From Bacillota bacterium (lineage in GTDB: Bacteria > Bacillota > Clostridia > Lachnospirales > Cellulosilyticaceae), in contig JAEYPM010000076.1 of NCBI GenBank assembly GCA_023410675.1, forward strand, positions 1 to 52,441: DNA of 52,441 nucleotides, written 5' to 3'. This document shows, piece after piece, positions 18,774 to 27,255 of the stretch (positions are counted from its first letter, which is position 1; the number at the start of each line of letters is the position of its first letter). The position numbers and the translations under genes were made by a program. The notes under the pieces are model-generated. The model had not been told where the DNA came from and searched no databases. It saw only the letters and a program-made list of their open reading frames with translations.

Positions 18774-18846
18774 TTGGAATGACGGGACTCGAACCCGCGA
18801 CCTCTTGCCCCCCAGACAAGCGCTCTACCACCTGAGCCACATCCCA
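18774..18846 (-). tRNA. tRNA-Pro (anticodon GGG)
   Basis: A full cloverleaf of 73 bases folds on the minus strand. The 7-bp acceptor stem is TGGGATG/CATTCCA. The D arm is GCTC/GAGC. The anticodon stem CTTGT/GCAAG has loop CTGGGGG, giving anticodon GGG. The T arm is GCGGG/CCCGT with loop TTCGAGT, and the discriminator is A. CCA is not encoded. Confidence 0.93.
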
Positions 18847-18848
18847 AT

Positions 18849-18895
18849 AAAATCATGTTGCGACTTACGTTTATGTAAAGTCATAACATGATTTT
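18849..18895 (+). terminator. Hairpin terminator for the hyp operon, beyond the antisense tRNA
   Basis: AAAATCATGTT pairs perfectly with AACATGATTTT, with an inner GACTT/AAGTC helix and a T-rich 3' arm. No earlier terminator follows hypE, so hyp read-through would cover the tRNA on its antisense strand before stopping here. The right arm overlaps the -10 box of the tRNA promoter. Confidence 0.6.
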
Positions 18896-18919
18896 AACTA
18901 AAATATGTAAAGTTGTCAA
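18891..18919 (-). promoter_or_regulatory. Promoter of tRNA-Pro
   Basis: On the minus strand TTGACA (complement of 18914-18919) is followed after exactly 17 bases by TAAAAT (complement of 18891-18896). The predicted start near 18884 is about 38 bases ahead of the tRNA 5' end. Confidence 0.75.
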
Positions 18920-19086
18920 ATCTAATTTCTTACTTTTACCTAATAATCAATGCTAGGAATATAAATTAATTGTCTAAAATTAACAAAAAATATACAATAA
19001 TGAATGTTTTATTTTTGGACAAACTATAAAGAAAGAACTTAAATAAAAAGAATAATTAAAAAATGCTAAAGAGGTAAGTGATTAAA

Positions 19087-19875
19087 ATGAGAATAATGAC
19101 ATTTAATATGCGTGCGGATAATGTACTAGATGTAAGAGATAGATGGAAGAAGAGAGCAGATATTGTATATAGTATGATTGAAAGATATAATTGTGATATT
19201 ATAGGTATTCAAGAAGTTACAAATAAAATGTGTGAAGATTTATTTAAAAATTTGCCGAATCACCATATAGTTGGGACAACACGAACAAAAAAATTATTTG
19301 CAGAAGGCAATAATATTGTCGTTCCAAACAAACACAAAATTATATCACATAATACATTTTGGTTATCCAAGTCACCTGAAAAAGAAGGTAGTACCATATG
19401 GTATTCACTTTTTCCAAGAATATGTACAACAGCAATCGTAAAAATATATCATGATGTTCCAGTTAGAATCTATAATACACATCTTGATTGTTTACTTCCC
19501 AAAGCAAGAGACTATGGGCTTAAGATAATTTGTGAACATATCCAAAGCTATTATGAAAAAGAAAAACTACCTGTCATACTTATGGGTGATTTTAATGCAA
19601 AACCAAATAGTAACCTTATTCAAAATTTAATTAATGGTGCATATAGCAGTAAAAAATTTGTTGCAGTTCAAGATCATAATAAGACGTTATATCAACAAAC
19701 CACCATGAGTATGTTTAGAGGCAAAAAAACAGGCATTCATATAGACTATATCTTTGTATCAGAAGATTTCAATATTATTAATACAGAAATAGGGGATTAT
19801 CATAAGGGCAATAAATACCCTTCTGATCACTATCCTATTATTGCTGATATTGATCTAAATGTAGAGATGTTATAG
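19087..19875 (+). CDS. Endonuclease/exonuclease/phosphatase family protein
   Basis: A 262-residue protein of the EEP (DNase I-like) superfamily. Visible active-site motifs are FNMRADN, IGIQEV (metal-binding Glu), YNTHLD, LMGDFNAKPNS, HIDYIF and the final SDHYPI. There is no signal peptide. Members act on DNA, phosphoinositides or other phosphodiesters; the substrate is unknown. I chose ATG 19087 over the GTG at 19078 because GAGGT abuts the GTG and leaves no spacing. The 3' end overlaps the converging lysR gene by 38 bases. Confidence 0.85.
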   Translation: MRIMTFNMRADNVLDVRDRWKKRADIVYSMIERYNCDIIGIQEVTNKMCEDLFKNLPNHHIVGTTRTKKLFAEGNNIVVPNKHKIISHNTFWLSKSPEKEGSTIWYSLFPRICTTAIVKIYHDVPVRIYNTHLDCLLPKARDYGLKIICEHIQSYYEKEKLPVILMGDFNAKPNSNLIQNLINGAYSSKKFVAVQDHNKTLYQQTTMSMFRGKKTGIHIDYIFVSEDFNIINTEIGDYHKGNKYPSDHYPIIADIDLNVEML

Positions 19876-20755
19876 TTTCACGAACAGATTGAATGAGCTT
19901 CTTTGAAGCAAGGGATAAATATTTATTTTTATTATAGATTAGGTTATAGGGATAAAATAATTGATTATCAGGAACCATTAGTTCTTTAATAATACCTAAT
20001 TTAAGTTCTAACATAATAGCAGATTTAGGTATAAGAGCAACACCAAGATTAGCAATTACAGCCTGTTTGATTGCATCAATATTTCCTAAAGTTAGTCTAA
20101 TTTGTTCAATAGGAGCATTGAGAGAATCTATAAAGGTTTTAGCAGTCCTAAAAAGTTGTGAATTAGATTCATGAACAATAAAATTTAAGTTTTTTAATTC
20201 ACTGAGCGTTACATGTTCCTTTTGTGTGTATGCACAATCTAAAGATGCTGCGATAACAAGTGGATCTTCAATAAGTTTCTCAGTATAAATAGTGTTATTA
20301 TAGGACATAACGCCACCATTTACAGCAAAATCCAAATAACCATTTTCAACCCGACGAGCAATTTCATCTGTAGTAGAAATATGTAAGTTAATAGTTACAT
20401 TTGGATAGCTATTTTTAAAATGGCCAATAACTTGAGGCAATATATAAGTGCCAGGAGTATTACTGCCACCTACATTAATTACACCACTTATCTCTGTTCT
20501 TTTGTTAAGTAGTGTAGCTTCTGCTTCATCAAGTATATTAAAGATTTTCTGTGTATAAGTAAAAAGTGTCTTGCCATTTTCATTCAAAACAATTCTATTA
20601 CCTATTTTATCAAATACTTTAAGTTCTAAACTTTCCTCTAATTTCTTTATTTGGATTGAAAGTGCAGGCTGACTGATGTGCAAAACTTCAGCAGCTTTTG
20701 TAAAGCTTTCATATTCTGCAACAGCATGAAACAATTTTAGATAATGTAGTTCCAT
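19838..20755 (-). CDS. LysR-family transcriptional regulator
   Basis: A 305-residue LysR protein. The N-terminal winged helix-turn-helix is clear (MELHYLKLFHAVAEYESFTK, then AAEVLHISQPALSIQIKKLE). A periplasmic-binding-protein-like effector domain follows (INVGGSNTPGTYILPQVIGH, FAVNGGV, VIANLGVALIPKS). AAGGAGATT precedes the start. It is divergent from the sodium pump genes across 260 bases, the standard arrangement for control of the adjacent operon, so it probably senses a carboxylic acid or related metabolite. That effector is inference. Confidence 0.9.
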   Translation of the reverse strand: MELHYLKLFHAVAEYESFTKAAEVLHISQPALSIQIKKLEESLELKVFDKIGNRIVLNENGKTLFTYTQKIFNILDEAEATLLNKRTEISGVINVGGSNTPGTYILPQVIGHFKNSYPNVTINLHISTTDEIARRVENGYLDFAVNGGVMSYNNTIYTEKLIEDPLVIAASLDCAYTQKEHVTLSELKNLNFIVHESNSQLFRTAKTFIDSLNAPIEQIRLTLGNIDAIKQAVIANLGVALIPKSAIMLELKLGIIKELMVPDNQLFYPYNLIYNKNKYLSLASKKLIQSVRETITSLHLDQYQQ

Positions 20756-20940
20756 ATGAATCTCCTTATAATTGATTATTTAGATAAATATATAATTCTC
20801 ATTTCATATTTTGGGCTATTTAGTGTGAATTCTTCTAAGAAAACAACATTTATATGAGAAAAATTAGATTTTTGGTTGTTACTTACTATAATAATACCAC
20901 ATCATATATAATATTTATAGTTTGGTTAATAAATATATAT

Positions 20941-20969
20941 TTGAATTATAATATAGCTTCCAATATAAT
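20941..20969 (+). promoter_or_regulatory. Promoter of the micro-protein/OadB operon
   Basis: TTGAAT at 20941-20946, a 17-base spacer, and a consensus TATAAT at 20964-20969, in the lysR-oadB intergenic region. The expected start is about 20976. Confidence 0.7.
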
Positions 20970-21016
20970 GTAAGTAGAAAAGTATAAATATAAATAATAT
21001 AATTGGAGGAATAAAT

Positions 21017-21112
21017 ATGGATATTTCAATGTTACAAATAAGCGTTGCAGGTTTAGTTATTGTTGGATCATTTTTTGTATATATGAGAAATATTAGAAGT
21101 GAAATTAACTAA
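21017..21112 (+). CDS. 31-residue single-span membrane micro-protein
   Basis: The ATG follows a strong TTGGAGGA site. The product is a short N-terminus, one hydrophobic helix (LQISVAGLVIVGSFFVYM) and a charged tail RNIRSEIN. It is the first gene of the pump operon and 37 bases ahead of a second small membrane protein. No family is recognised. A role as a small accessory of the OadB-like pump is inferred from position, as with the small gamma subunits of sodium-pumping decarboxylases. Confidence 0.6.
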   Translation: MDISMLQISVAGLVIVGSFFVYMRNIRSEIN

Positions 21113-21149
21113 TTATATTTAAGAAATAAATTTTTCTTGGAGGCTTAAT

Positions 21150-21284
21150 ATGTCCGAAGCATTTCTTATACCATTAGTTGTTTTTGGATTAGGATTTATT
21201 ATTTCTTTTTTTATGGCTATTATTATCAGAGTGATTCTTGCAGTGATCAATAAGTTAACAAAAAAAGAACCACAAAATAACTAG
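21150..21284 (+). CDS. 44-residue membrane protein, OadG-like small subunit candidate
   Basis: The ATG lies behind TTGGAGGC. One long hydrophobic span (about residues 5-33) begins IPLVVFGLGFIISFFMAIII, followed by a short basic tail INKLTKKEPQNN. The layout (single helix, charged tail, directly upstream of oadB) is that of the gamma subunit of sodium-translocating decarboxylases, though it is shorter and lacks the zinc-binding C-terminal tail of OadG. The OadB-like gene begins 36 bases downstream. Confidence 0.65.
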   Translation: MSEAFLIPLVVFGLGFIISFFMAIIIRVILAVINKLTKKEPQNN

Positions 21285-21319
21285 AAAAAATAACACTTTA
21301 CAGAAAGTTAGGGAAAAAC

Positions 21320-22525
21320 ATGGATATTCTAAATATATTTCAGGGGATCTCCACATTAATTGCACAATTTCAAGGAGAATATAAAATTGCCATTTTTAGA
21401 ATAGTACTTATAATACTAGGAATTTTACTTGTGTACTTAGGCAGTAAAGGGATACTTGAGCCATTAATCATGATTCCTATGGGATTTGGCATGTCAGCAG
21501 TTAATGCTGGTGTCTTATTTTTAGAAGCAAATAAGACTGGTAATATTTTTATCGAACCTATGGTAAGTGAGACCAATGAATTGATGAATATATTGCAAAT
21601 AGACTTTCTTCAGCCAATATACACATTTACATTTAGTAATGGACTGATTGCATGTATTGTATTTATGGGAATAGGTGTTATTACCGATATTGGATTTTTA
21701 CTTAGATACCCATTTACAAGTATGCTTATAGCAATGTTTGCTGAGTTAGGTACTGTATTAACTTTCCCTATTGCCATTGCAATGGGACTTACACCAGGAG
21801 AGGCTGCAGCAGTATCAATGATTGGTGGGGCAGATGGACCAATGGTACTATACACATCTTTAATGTTAGCTAAAGATTTATTTGTTCCTATCACAATAGT
21901 AGCTTATCTTTATTTAAGTTTAACTTATGGTGGTTATCCTTACTTAATCCGCCTTCTTATTCCAAAGGAATTAAGAGGTAAAGAAGTTAAGGTAAGCAAA
22001 TATCATAATATTACTTCAAAGGAAAAACTCATATTTGCTGTTATAGCAAATACATTACTTTGTTTATTGTTCCCTGTTGCTGCTCCATTATTTTTAAGTT
22101 TCTTCTTAGGAGTTGCTGTAAGAGAAGCAGGAATAGAAAAATATACTCAGTTAGTTGAAAGTGTATTTTTATATGCCGCAACATTCTTCTTAGGATTGAT
22201 GTTAGGTGTACTTTGCGAGGCAAGCACTATATTAGATCCAAAGATATTAAAGCTCCTTGTATTAGGAATACTTTCTTTACTAATATCAGGTATTGGTGGT
22301 ATTTTAGGAGGATATTTTGTATACTTTATCAATAAGAAAAACTTTAATCCTGTTATTGGTATAGCAGGGGTATCGTGTGTTCCTACTACAGCAAAGGTTG
22401 CACAAAAAGAAGTTCATAAAGTTAATAAACTAAGTTTCGTATTGCAATACGCAATGGGTGCTAATATTTGTGGTGTTATTACTACAGCAATTCTTACAGG
22501 AATATATGTAACATTATTATCATAG
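21320..22525 (+). CDS. Sodium-translocating decarboxylase beta subunit homologue (OadB/GcdB/MmdB type)
   Basis: A 401-residue polytopic membrane protein. Diagnostic motifs are MSAVNAG, GIGVITDIGFLL, the conserved aspartate in SMIGGADGPM, IAGVSCVPTTAKVAQK (family usual AGVSAVPTAARVSQK) and GANICGVITTAI near the end (family usual GPNVAGVIGSAI). In known pumps this subunit decarboxylates carboxybiotin and exports Na+. Neither a carboxyltransferase nor a biotin carrier is adjacent, so it is an orphan here. Residue changes in the two C-terminal motifs hint at a divergent subfamily. It ends at a long terminator hairpin. Confidence 0.9.
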   Translation: MDILNIFQGISTLIAQFQGEYKIAIFRIVLIILGILLVYLGSKGILEPLIMIPMGFGMSAVNAGVLFLEANKTGNIFIEPMVSETNELMNILQIDFLQPIYTFTFSNGLIACIVFMGIGVITDIGFLLRYPFTSMLIAMFAELGTVLTFPIAIAMGLTPGEAAAVSMIGGADGPMVLYTSLMLAKDLFVPITIVAYLYLSLTYGGYPYLIRLLIPKELRGKEVKVSKYHNITSKEKLIFAVIANTLLCLLFPVAAPLFLSFFLGVAVREAGIEKYTQLVESVFLYAATFFLGLMLGVLCEASTILDPKILKLLVLGILSLLISGIGGILGGYFVYFINKKNFNPVIGIAGVSCVPTTAKVAQKEVHKVNKLSFVLQYAMGANICGVITTAILTGIYVTLLS

Positions 22526-22530
22526 TAAAC

Positions 22531-22585
22531 GATTTAAAACAAATGAGACTTTTGGGATTTCCAAAGGTCTCATTTGTTTTAAATC
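22531..22585 (+). terminator. Very long terminator hairpin after the OadB-type gene
   Basis: A 25-bp stem with a single G-T wobble closes a five-base loop (GATTT). The inner part GAGACTTTTGG/CCAAAGGTCTC is followed by ATTTGTTTT, and the A-rich opposite flank makes it potentially bidirectional. Confidence 0.85.
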
Positions 22586-22606
22586 AAAATACATAAAAGG
22601 TTTTGT

Positions 22607-22635
22607 TTGTTAAATGACATAAATTATGCTATAAC
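22607..22635 (+). promoter_or_regulatory. Promoter of the ABC exporter gene
   Basis: TTGTTA at 22607-22612, a 17-base spacer and TATAAC at 22630-22635, about 40 bases ahead of the start codon. Confidence 0.55.
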
Positions 22636-22677
22636 TTATAGAGAAATAAAACATCATATTTTAAGGGTGAATAAATT

Positions 22678-24411
22678 ATGAATACAGTCAGAAGATTTGC
22701 TCAATATTATAAACCTTATAAACTGCTCTTTATCATGGATATGATCTGTGCGTTTGTACTTTCAGGAATAGATTTAGCCTTTCCCTTATTTGTACGCTTT
22801 TTAATGAATAATGTATATAGTTTATCAGACAAAAATACTATAGTTCACTATATAATCATTTTTGGAGTAATTTTATTGGTTATGTATGTTTTACGCTACT
22901 TTTGTCAATATTTTATTACCTCATGGGGTCATATCATGGGGGCAAAAATGGAAACAGATATGCGAAGAGATCTGTTTAAGCATTTACAAAAACTATCTTA
23001 CTCATATTATGATGATATGAATACTGGAAAACTAATGTCTCGGATTGTTAATGATTTATTTGATATTTCGGAACTTGCTCATCATGGACCAGAAGATTTG
23101 TTTATTTCTGTTTTAAAATTAGTGGGGACGTTTGTTATACTTAGTGTGATCAATCTGAAGATGACACTAATTCTTATATTTTTTACAGCTATTATGTTAT
23201 ATTTCTCTTATTTCTATAATAAAAAAATGCGACGTGTTTTTGAAGTAAACAGAGAAAAGATTGCTTTAGTGAATGCAATTGCTCAGGATTCATTAGGTGG
23301 CATACGTGTTGTTAAATCTTTTGCAAATGAAGAGACTGAAATGAATAAGTTTGCAGAAGGCAATCAAGCTTTTTTAGCCACAAAATGTGAAAGTTATTAT
23401 ATTATGGGAAAATTTTTTAGTGGGAATAGCTTTTTTCAAGGACTTCTTTACTTAACTGTTATTCTTGCAGGAGGTTTGTTTATTTTGCAAGGTTCTTTAA
23501 ATATCTTAGATCTTACGACCTATGTTCTCTATATTAATACATTTTTACAACCTATAGAGAAACTTGTCAATTTTACTGAGCAGTTCCAAAAAGGAATTAC
23601 TGGCTTTGAAAGATTCTTAGAAGTGCTAAACACAGAGCCAGAAATAAATGATGAATTAGATGCAAAAGATATTGTAAACGTTCAAGGTGATATTCAATTT
23701 CATAATGTATCTTTTAGTTATAACGAAAAGGAAGATATACTTAAGGATATCAATGTAAAAATTGATGCAGGGAAAACTGTAGCAATAGTAGGTCCTTCAG
23801 GGGGAGGTAAAACTACATTTTGTTCATTAATTCCTAGGTTTTATGAAGTGACTTCTGGTTATATTACAATTGATAATCAGGATATAAGAAATCTTACCCA
23901 AAAATCATTAAGAAACGTAATCGGTGTTGTGCAGCAAGAAGTTTATCTATTTGCAGGAAGTATAAAAGAAAATATTTCATATGGGAAACCAAATGCAACA
24001 GATGAAGAAATTGTTCTTGCTGCCCAACAAGCACATATTCATGATTTTATTATGTCATTACCAGAGGGTTATGATACTTATGTAGGAGAGCGTGGCGTAA
24101 AACTTTCAGGTGGACAAAAGCAGAGAATATCCATTGCGAGAGTTTTCTTAAAAAACCCACCTATTTTAATACTAGATGAAGCAACTTCAGCTCTTGATAA
24201 TGAAAGTGAAAGATATATACAAAGGTCACTAGAAGAACTTTCAAAAAATAGAACAACACTTGTTATTGCCCATAGACTGAGTACGATAAAAAATGCAGAT
24301 GAAATTATTGTACTTACAGAAGAAGGCATTAAAGAAAAGGGCAAGCATAGTTATTTATTAAATAAAGATGGAATCTACTCCTATTTGTATAATATGCAAT
24401 TTGAATTGTAA
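22678..24411 (+). CDS. ABC exporter, fused permease and ATPase (MsbA/LmrA-like)
   Basis: A 577-residue half-transporter that works as a dimer. The N-terminal part has six transmembrane helices (about residues 15-300). The C-terminal ATPase domain has Walker A GPSGGGKTT, the Q-loop VVQQEVYLF, signature LSGGQKQR, Walker B ILILDEATSALD and the H-loop IAHRLST. Such proteins export lipids, drugs or peptides; the substrate is not evident. It has its own promoter between two transcription units and appears to be monocistronic. Confidence 0.92.
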   Translation: MNTVRRFAQYYKPYKLLFIMDMICAFVLSGIDLAFPLFVRFLMNNVYSLSDKNTIVHYIIIFGVILLVMYVLRYFCQYFITSWGHIMGAKMETDMRRDLFKHLQKLSYSYYDDMNTGKLMSRIVNDLFDISELAHHGPEDLFISVLKLVGTFVILSVINLKMTLILIFFTAIMLYFSYFYNKKMRRVFEVNREKIALVNAIAQDSLGGIRVVKSFANEETEMNKFAEGNQAFLATKCESYYIMGKFFSGNSFFQGLLYLTVILAGGLFILQGSLNILDLTTYVLYINTFLQPIEKLVNFTEQFQKGITGFERFLEVLNTEPEINDELDAKDIVNVQGDIQFHNVSFSYNEKEDILKDINVKIDAGKTVAIVGPSGGGKTTFCSLIPRFYEVTSGYITIDNQDIRNLTQKSLRNVIGVVQQEVYLFAGSIKENISYGKPNATDEEIVLAAQQAHIHDFIMSLPEGYDTYVGERGVKLSGGQKQRISIARVFLKNPPILILDEATSALDNESERYIQRSLEELSKNRTTLVIAHRLSTIKNADEIIVLTEEGIKEKGKHSYLLNKDGIYSYLYNMQFEL

Positions 24412-24493
24412 CAATAATGTCACTAGATTTTTTATATATTATTAGTTAATATGGTAATAAGACATGATATGATTTTTGAAAGGAGTACTCATC

Positions 24494-25093
24494 ATGAAAT
24501 ATAAAATATATATTATGCTGTGTGTTGTATTTTTATTTCAATTTTTAACAGGCTGTCAGAAAGATCCATTAGTGGAAGTGTCAAATCAAACGAGTGCGTT
24601 AACTACAGAAGCACAAACAGAAGAGAATATAGCACAAACAACAGACAATGTAACAACTGAAATACATAGTGCACAGATAATGGTTAAGGTATACCTTGGA
24701 AACTTAGATGAAGATAAGTTGTTTTATAAAGAAAAAGAGTTTGCTATGAATGAAAAAGAAAATTTAGAAACTTTTTTTACAAAAATACTTAAGAAAGAAA
24801 TAGTTGAGACAGAAAATTTGGTGAAAGCTATTCCAAATGATGCAACTATTCAAAAAATAGAAGTAAAGGAAGATAAAGCTTATGTAGATATGTCAAAGGA
24901 TTACCCTAATATGAATTATGGGAGCACAGGTGAATGGCTTGCTCTTCAAAGCTTAGCAAATACGATAGGTGATTACTATGGAGTAACTGAAGTAGTTGTT
25001 ACAGTTGATGGGGATCCATATAGTTCAGGACACATCTTATATGAAGTAGGTGAGGGAATTAAGGTAATAAAAGAAGTAGAAAAAATAGAGTAA
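24494..25093 (+). CDS. GerMN-domain lipoprotein
   Basis: A 199-residue lipoprotein. The signal peptide ends in the lipobox LTGC (Cys21), then a Thr/Ser/Gln-rich linker, then a GerMN domain (about 70-190: MVKVYLGNLDEDKLFYKEKE, IPNDATIQKIEVKEDKAYVD, SLANTIGDYYGVTEVVVTVD). GerMN domains occur in the spore germination protein GerM and in cell-envelope proteins such as LpqB, so the gene suggests a sporulation or envelope role. ATG 24494 is used because GAAAGGAG lies ahead of it at normal spacing. It probably forms an operon with the transglutaminase-like gene 24 bases downstream. Confidence 0.85.
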   Translation: MKYKIYIMLCVVFLFQFLTGCQKDPLVEVSNQTSALTTEAQTEENIAQTTDNVTTEIHSAQIMVKVYLGNLDEDKLFYKEKEFAMNEKENLETFFTKILKKEIVETENLVKAIPNDATIQKIEVKEDKAYVDMSKDYPNMNYGSTGEWLALQSLANTIGDYYGVTEVVVTVDGDPYSSGHILYEVGEGIKVIKEVEKIE

Positions 25094-25117
25094 TTCAATG
25101 AGGTTTGGGGGGTTATT

Positions 25118-26407
25118 ATGTTAAAAAGTTGGGCTAAAAAGATTGTTTTTCTTATAGGTATTTATATATTAAGTGTTTCACTTGTTTATGCTCAGCCTAT
25201 AGTAAAGAAAATAACTGTTAACAATACAACTTATAAAGTAACTTTTAATGAATCAATGGCTTTTATTAGTCGTGATGGCAGTGAAGCTGTTCCAATAAAA
25301 AGTGGAACTACTATTAGCAAACCTGGAACTTATTTTGTTTCTCTGTATGATGAGAATAATGGTTTAGTAGGCATTAATACTTTTACAATTCAAAATAAGC
25401 AAGATAAAGATAATTGGGTAGTAACATCAGAAGATCAACTTGAAGAAATATTTAAGTATGCGTTTGAAAACTATAAATCTACTATTGTGCTTCAATTTAA
25501 AACAGGTAAATATAATATAGATAGTATGCAAAAGTTAGTTTCTAATACATCAGATAGTGTTGCTGAAAAGTATCCCATGCTTGTTATAAGGTCTTGTACT
25601 TTTAGTATGATGGGGAATAATAACCCTATTGTTAAAGCACAAATACAATACCCACTAAAAGTTACAAATACACTTAGAACCTATGAAAATAAGACAAAAT
25701 CTAAAATAATAGATATTCTGAATCATAGAGTTTTCCCAAAACAAAAAGATTATGAGATAGAACTAGCACTTTATAAATACTTAGTAGATAATGTGAAGTA
25801 TTCAAAAACAGTGGAGAATGATCAAATATATATTACATCATCTCCTTCAACCCATACTATGTTTGGAACACTTATAGATCAAGTGGCAGTGTGTGATGGA
25901 TATGCTAAATCACTTATGTATTTACTAAATTCATGTGGGATTCCAACAAAATTCGTAGGGGGCACTTCAGAGAATATGGGGCATGCATGGAACATAGTTA
26001 AAATACAAGGTAAATATTATCATGTAGATGCAACATGGGGAGATACTGATGATGAATATTCAGCAAGCTATTATCAATATTTCAATGAAAATGATGCCCA
26101 TATGAGCCAAACACATTCGTGGGATATAACTAAATATCCAAAGACAGAAAGTAAAGAACACAATTTGTTATTCTTACCAGTCACTATCAATAATCTATAC
26201 AAAGTAAGAAATTCAAATGAATTAGACAGTGTACTTAATGAGATCAAAACAAAAAAACAAGCCACGATTATTTTTTATAACTGCAGCACTGAGGGGTGGA
26301 CAAAAGAGAAGGCTGCTAGCTATATAGTAAATGCTCTGAATACGGGCATTAGGTATCAGTATGATGAAAAATATGATTGCCTTGCAATTACTTACTCTGC
26401 TTCTTAA
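25118..26407 (+). CDS. Secreted transglutaminase-like domain protein
   Basis: A 429-residue protein with an N-terminal signal peptide (hydrophobic residues 8-24, probable cleavage after SLVYA). The transglutaminase/protease-like core lies at about residues 190-320, with the catalytic cysteine in QVAVCDGYAKS, histidine in MGHAWNIV and aspartate in YHVDATWGD. Clostridial members act as cysteine proteases or cross-linkers at the cell surface. The N-terminal region (about 25-90) is beta-rich. It follows the GerMN lipoprotein, so the pair may work together on the envelope or spore. That link is inferred. Confidence 0.88.
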   Translation: MLKSWAKKIVFLIGIYILSVSLVYAQPIVKKITVNNTTYKVTFNESMAFISRDGSEAVPIKSGTTISKPGTYFVSLYDENNGLVGINTFTIQNKQDKDNWVVTSEDQLEEIFKYAFENYKSTIVLQFKTGKYNIDSMQKLVSNTSDSVAEKYPMLVIRSCTFSMMGNNNPIVKAQIQYPLKVTNTLRTYENKTKSKIIDILNHRVFPKQKDYEIELALYKYLVDNVKYSKTVENDQIYITSSPSTHTMFGTLIDQVAVCDGYAKSLMYLLNSCGIPTKFVGGTSENMGHAWNIVKIQGKYYHVDATWGDTDDEYSASYYQYFNENDAHMSQTHSWDITKYPKTESKEHNLLFLPVTINNLYKVRNSNELDSVLNEIKTKKQATIIFYNCSTEGWTKEKAASYIVNALNTGIRYQYDEKYDCLAITYSAS

Positions 26408-26439
26408 TATAGAATCTACATTTAAATATTTCTTCTATA

Positions 26440-26474
26440 AATAAAAGTGCCCATATAATGGCACTTTTATTTTG
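26440..26474. terminator. Bidirectional terminator between converging genes
   Basis: AAAAGTGCC pairs with GGCACTTTT around an eight-base loop, with A-rich and T-rich flanks. The stop codon of the small minus-strand zinc-ribbon gene lies inside the stem. Confidence 0.75.
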
Positions 26475-26661
26475 ACCAATTGATGGTACTTTTGCAATAG
26501 GGACAGATAAATTCATCAGATGGTTTAGCATTAAGCTTTAATAGATTTGCGTTAGAATAGTATTCACCATCACTATAAACTGGAGAATAAAAGGTATTTG
26601 CTATATATTCTGGACCTAATATATCATAGCCACAGTTGGTGCAGCGTGTAGCTTCGGACAT
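26467..26661 (-). CDS. Small zinc-ribbon protein
   Basis: A 64-residue protein with two CxxC pairs, CTNCGYD near residue 7 and CPYCKS near residue 53, separated by a Tyr/Asn-rich stretch. This is the layout of a zinc ribbon. GAAGGGAAG lies upstream of the ATG. Size and composition suggest a structural or regulatory zinc protein, but no family is recognised. It converges on the transglutaminase gene and shares its terminator. Confidence 0.65.
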   Translation of the reverse strand: MSEATRCTNCGYDILGPEYIANTFYSPVYSDGEYYSNANLLKLNAKPSDEFICPYCKSTINWSK

Positions 26662-26771
26662 GAAAATCTTCCCTTCTCAAAGTGTATTATATTTACTAAT
26701 ACTTTTAATATCTGCAAAGTAAAATATTTTATACATATTTTTAGTTTTACTTCCTATTATTAACAGTATAG

Positions 26772-26800
26772 TTGTGACATTTTTTCACAAGCTATAAATA
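26772..26800 (+). promoter_or_regulatory. Promoter with a CRP/FNR-like palindrome
   Basis: TTGTGA and TCACAA form a perfect inverted repeat with a seven-base centre at 26772-26790. TTGTGA is also a plausible -35 box, 17 bases from TAAATA at 26795-26800. The spacing is one base longer than the classical TGTGA-N6-TCACA site, so the assignment is tentative. Confidence 0.4.
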
Positions 26801-26823
26801 TAAACATTTTAGGAGGTTTTATT

Positions 26824-27246
26824 ATGAGAAAAATAAGAATAAAAATACTTACTATAGTACTTACAATACTCGCTATTCAGAGTAGTTGTTTTGCGTATGA
26901 AGGTATTTCTGGTAACACCTTAAAAACAAGTTCAAACTCAGCTTGTCTGATGCAGGAGAAAAGGAGATTTGCACTTAATAATTTCATAATAATTCAGACC
27001 ACTTTAGAGAAATTAGGTATTCCAAATGATGAACTTGAAACACTCATTAAACAAGGGAAAAATCTGGAGCAAGTACTTAAAGAAAAGGACATCCCTGTAA
27101 GAAAGTTTAAAAAAGAAGTACTTAAAGAATACTATAAGGCTGTGGATGAAGGAATAGATAACAAACTCATTACACCTGAAGAAGGAAAAAGACTGAAATC
27201 AGCTATTAAAGAGACCATAAAAGGGTGGTTGCCTAAAAATAAATAA
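26824..27246 (+). CDS. Small secreted protein of unknown function
   Basis: A 140-residue protein with a signal peptide (basic start, hydrophobic core, likely cleavage after SCFA). The mature part is helical and charged, with LIKQGKNLEQVLKEKDIPVR and a closing KLITPEEGKRLKSAIKETIKGWL. That layout resembles small secreted proteins built of short helical repeats with an acid-lysine 'ITPEEG' turn; I do not recognise a named family with confidence. A strong AGGAGG site precedes the ATG. It is monocistronic, with its own terminator. Confidence 0.75.
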   Translation: MRKIRIKILTIVLTILAIQSSCFAYEGISGNTLKTSSNSACLMQEKRRFALNNFIIIQTTLEKLGIPNDELETLIKQGKNLEQVLKEKDIPVRKFKKEVLKEYYKAVDEGIDNKLITPEEGKRLKSAIKETIKGWLPKNK

Positions 27247-27255
27247 TAACATTTT

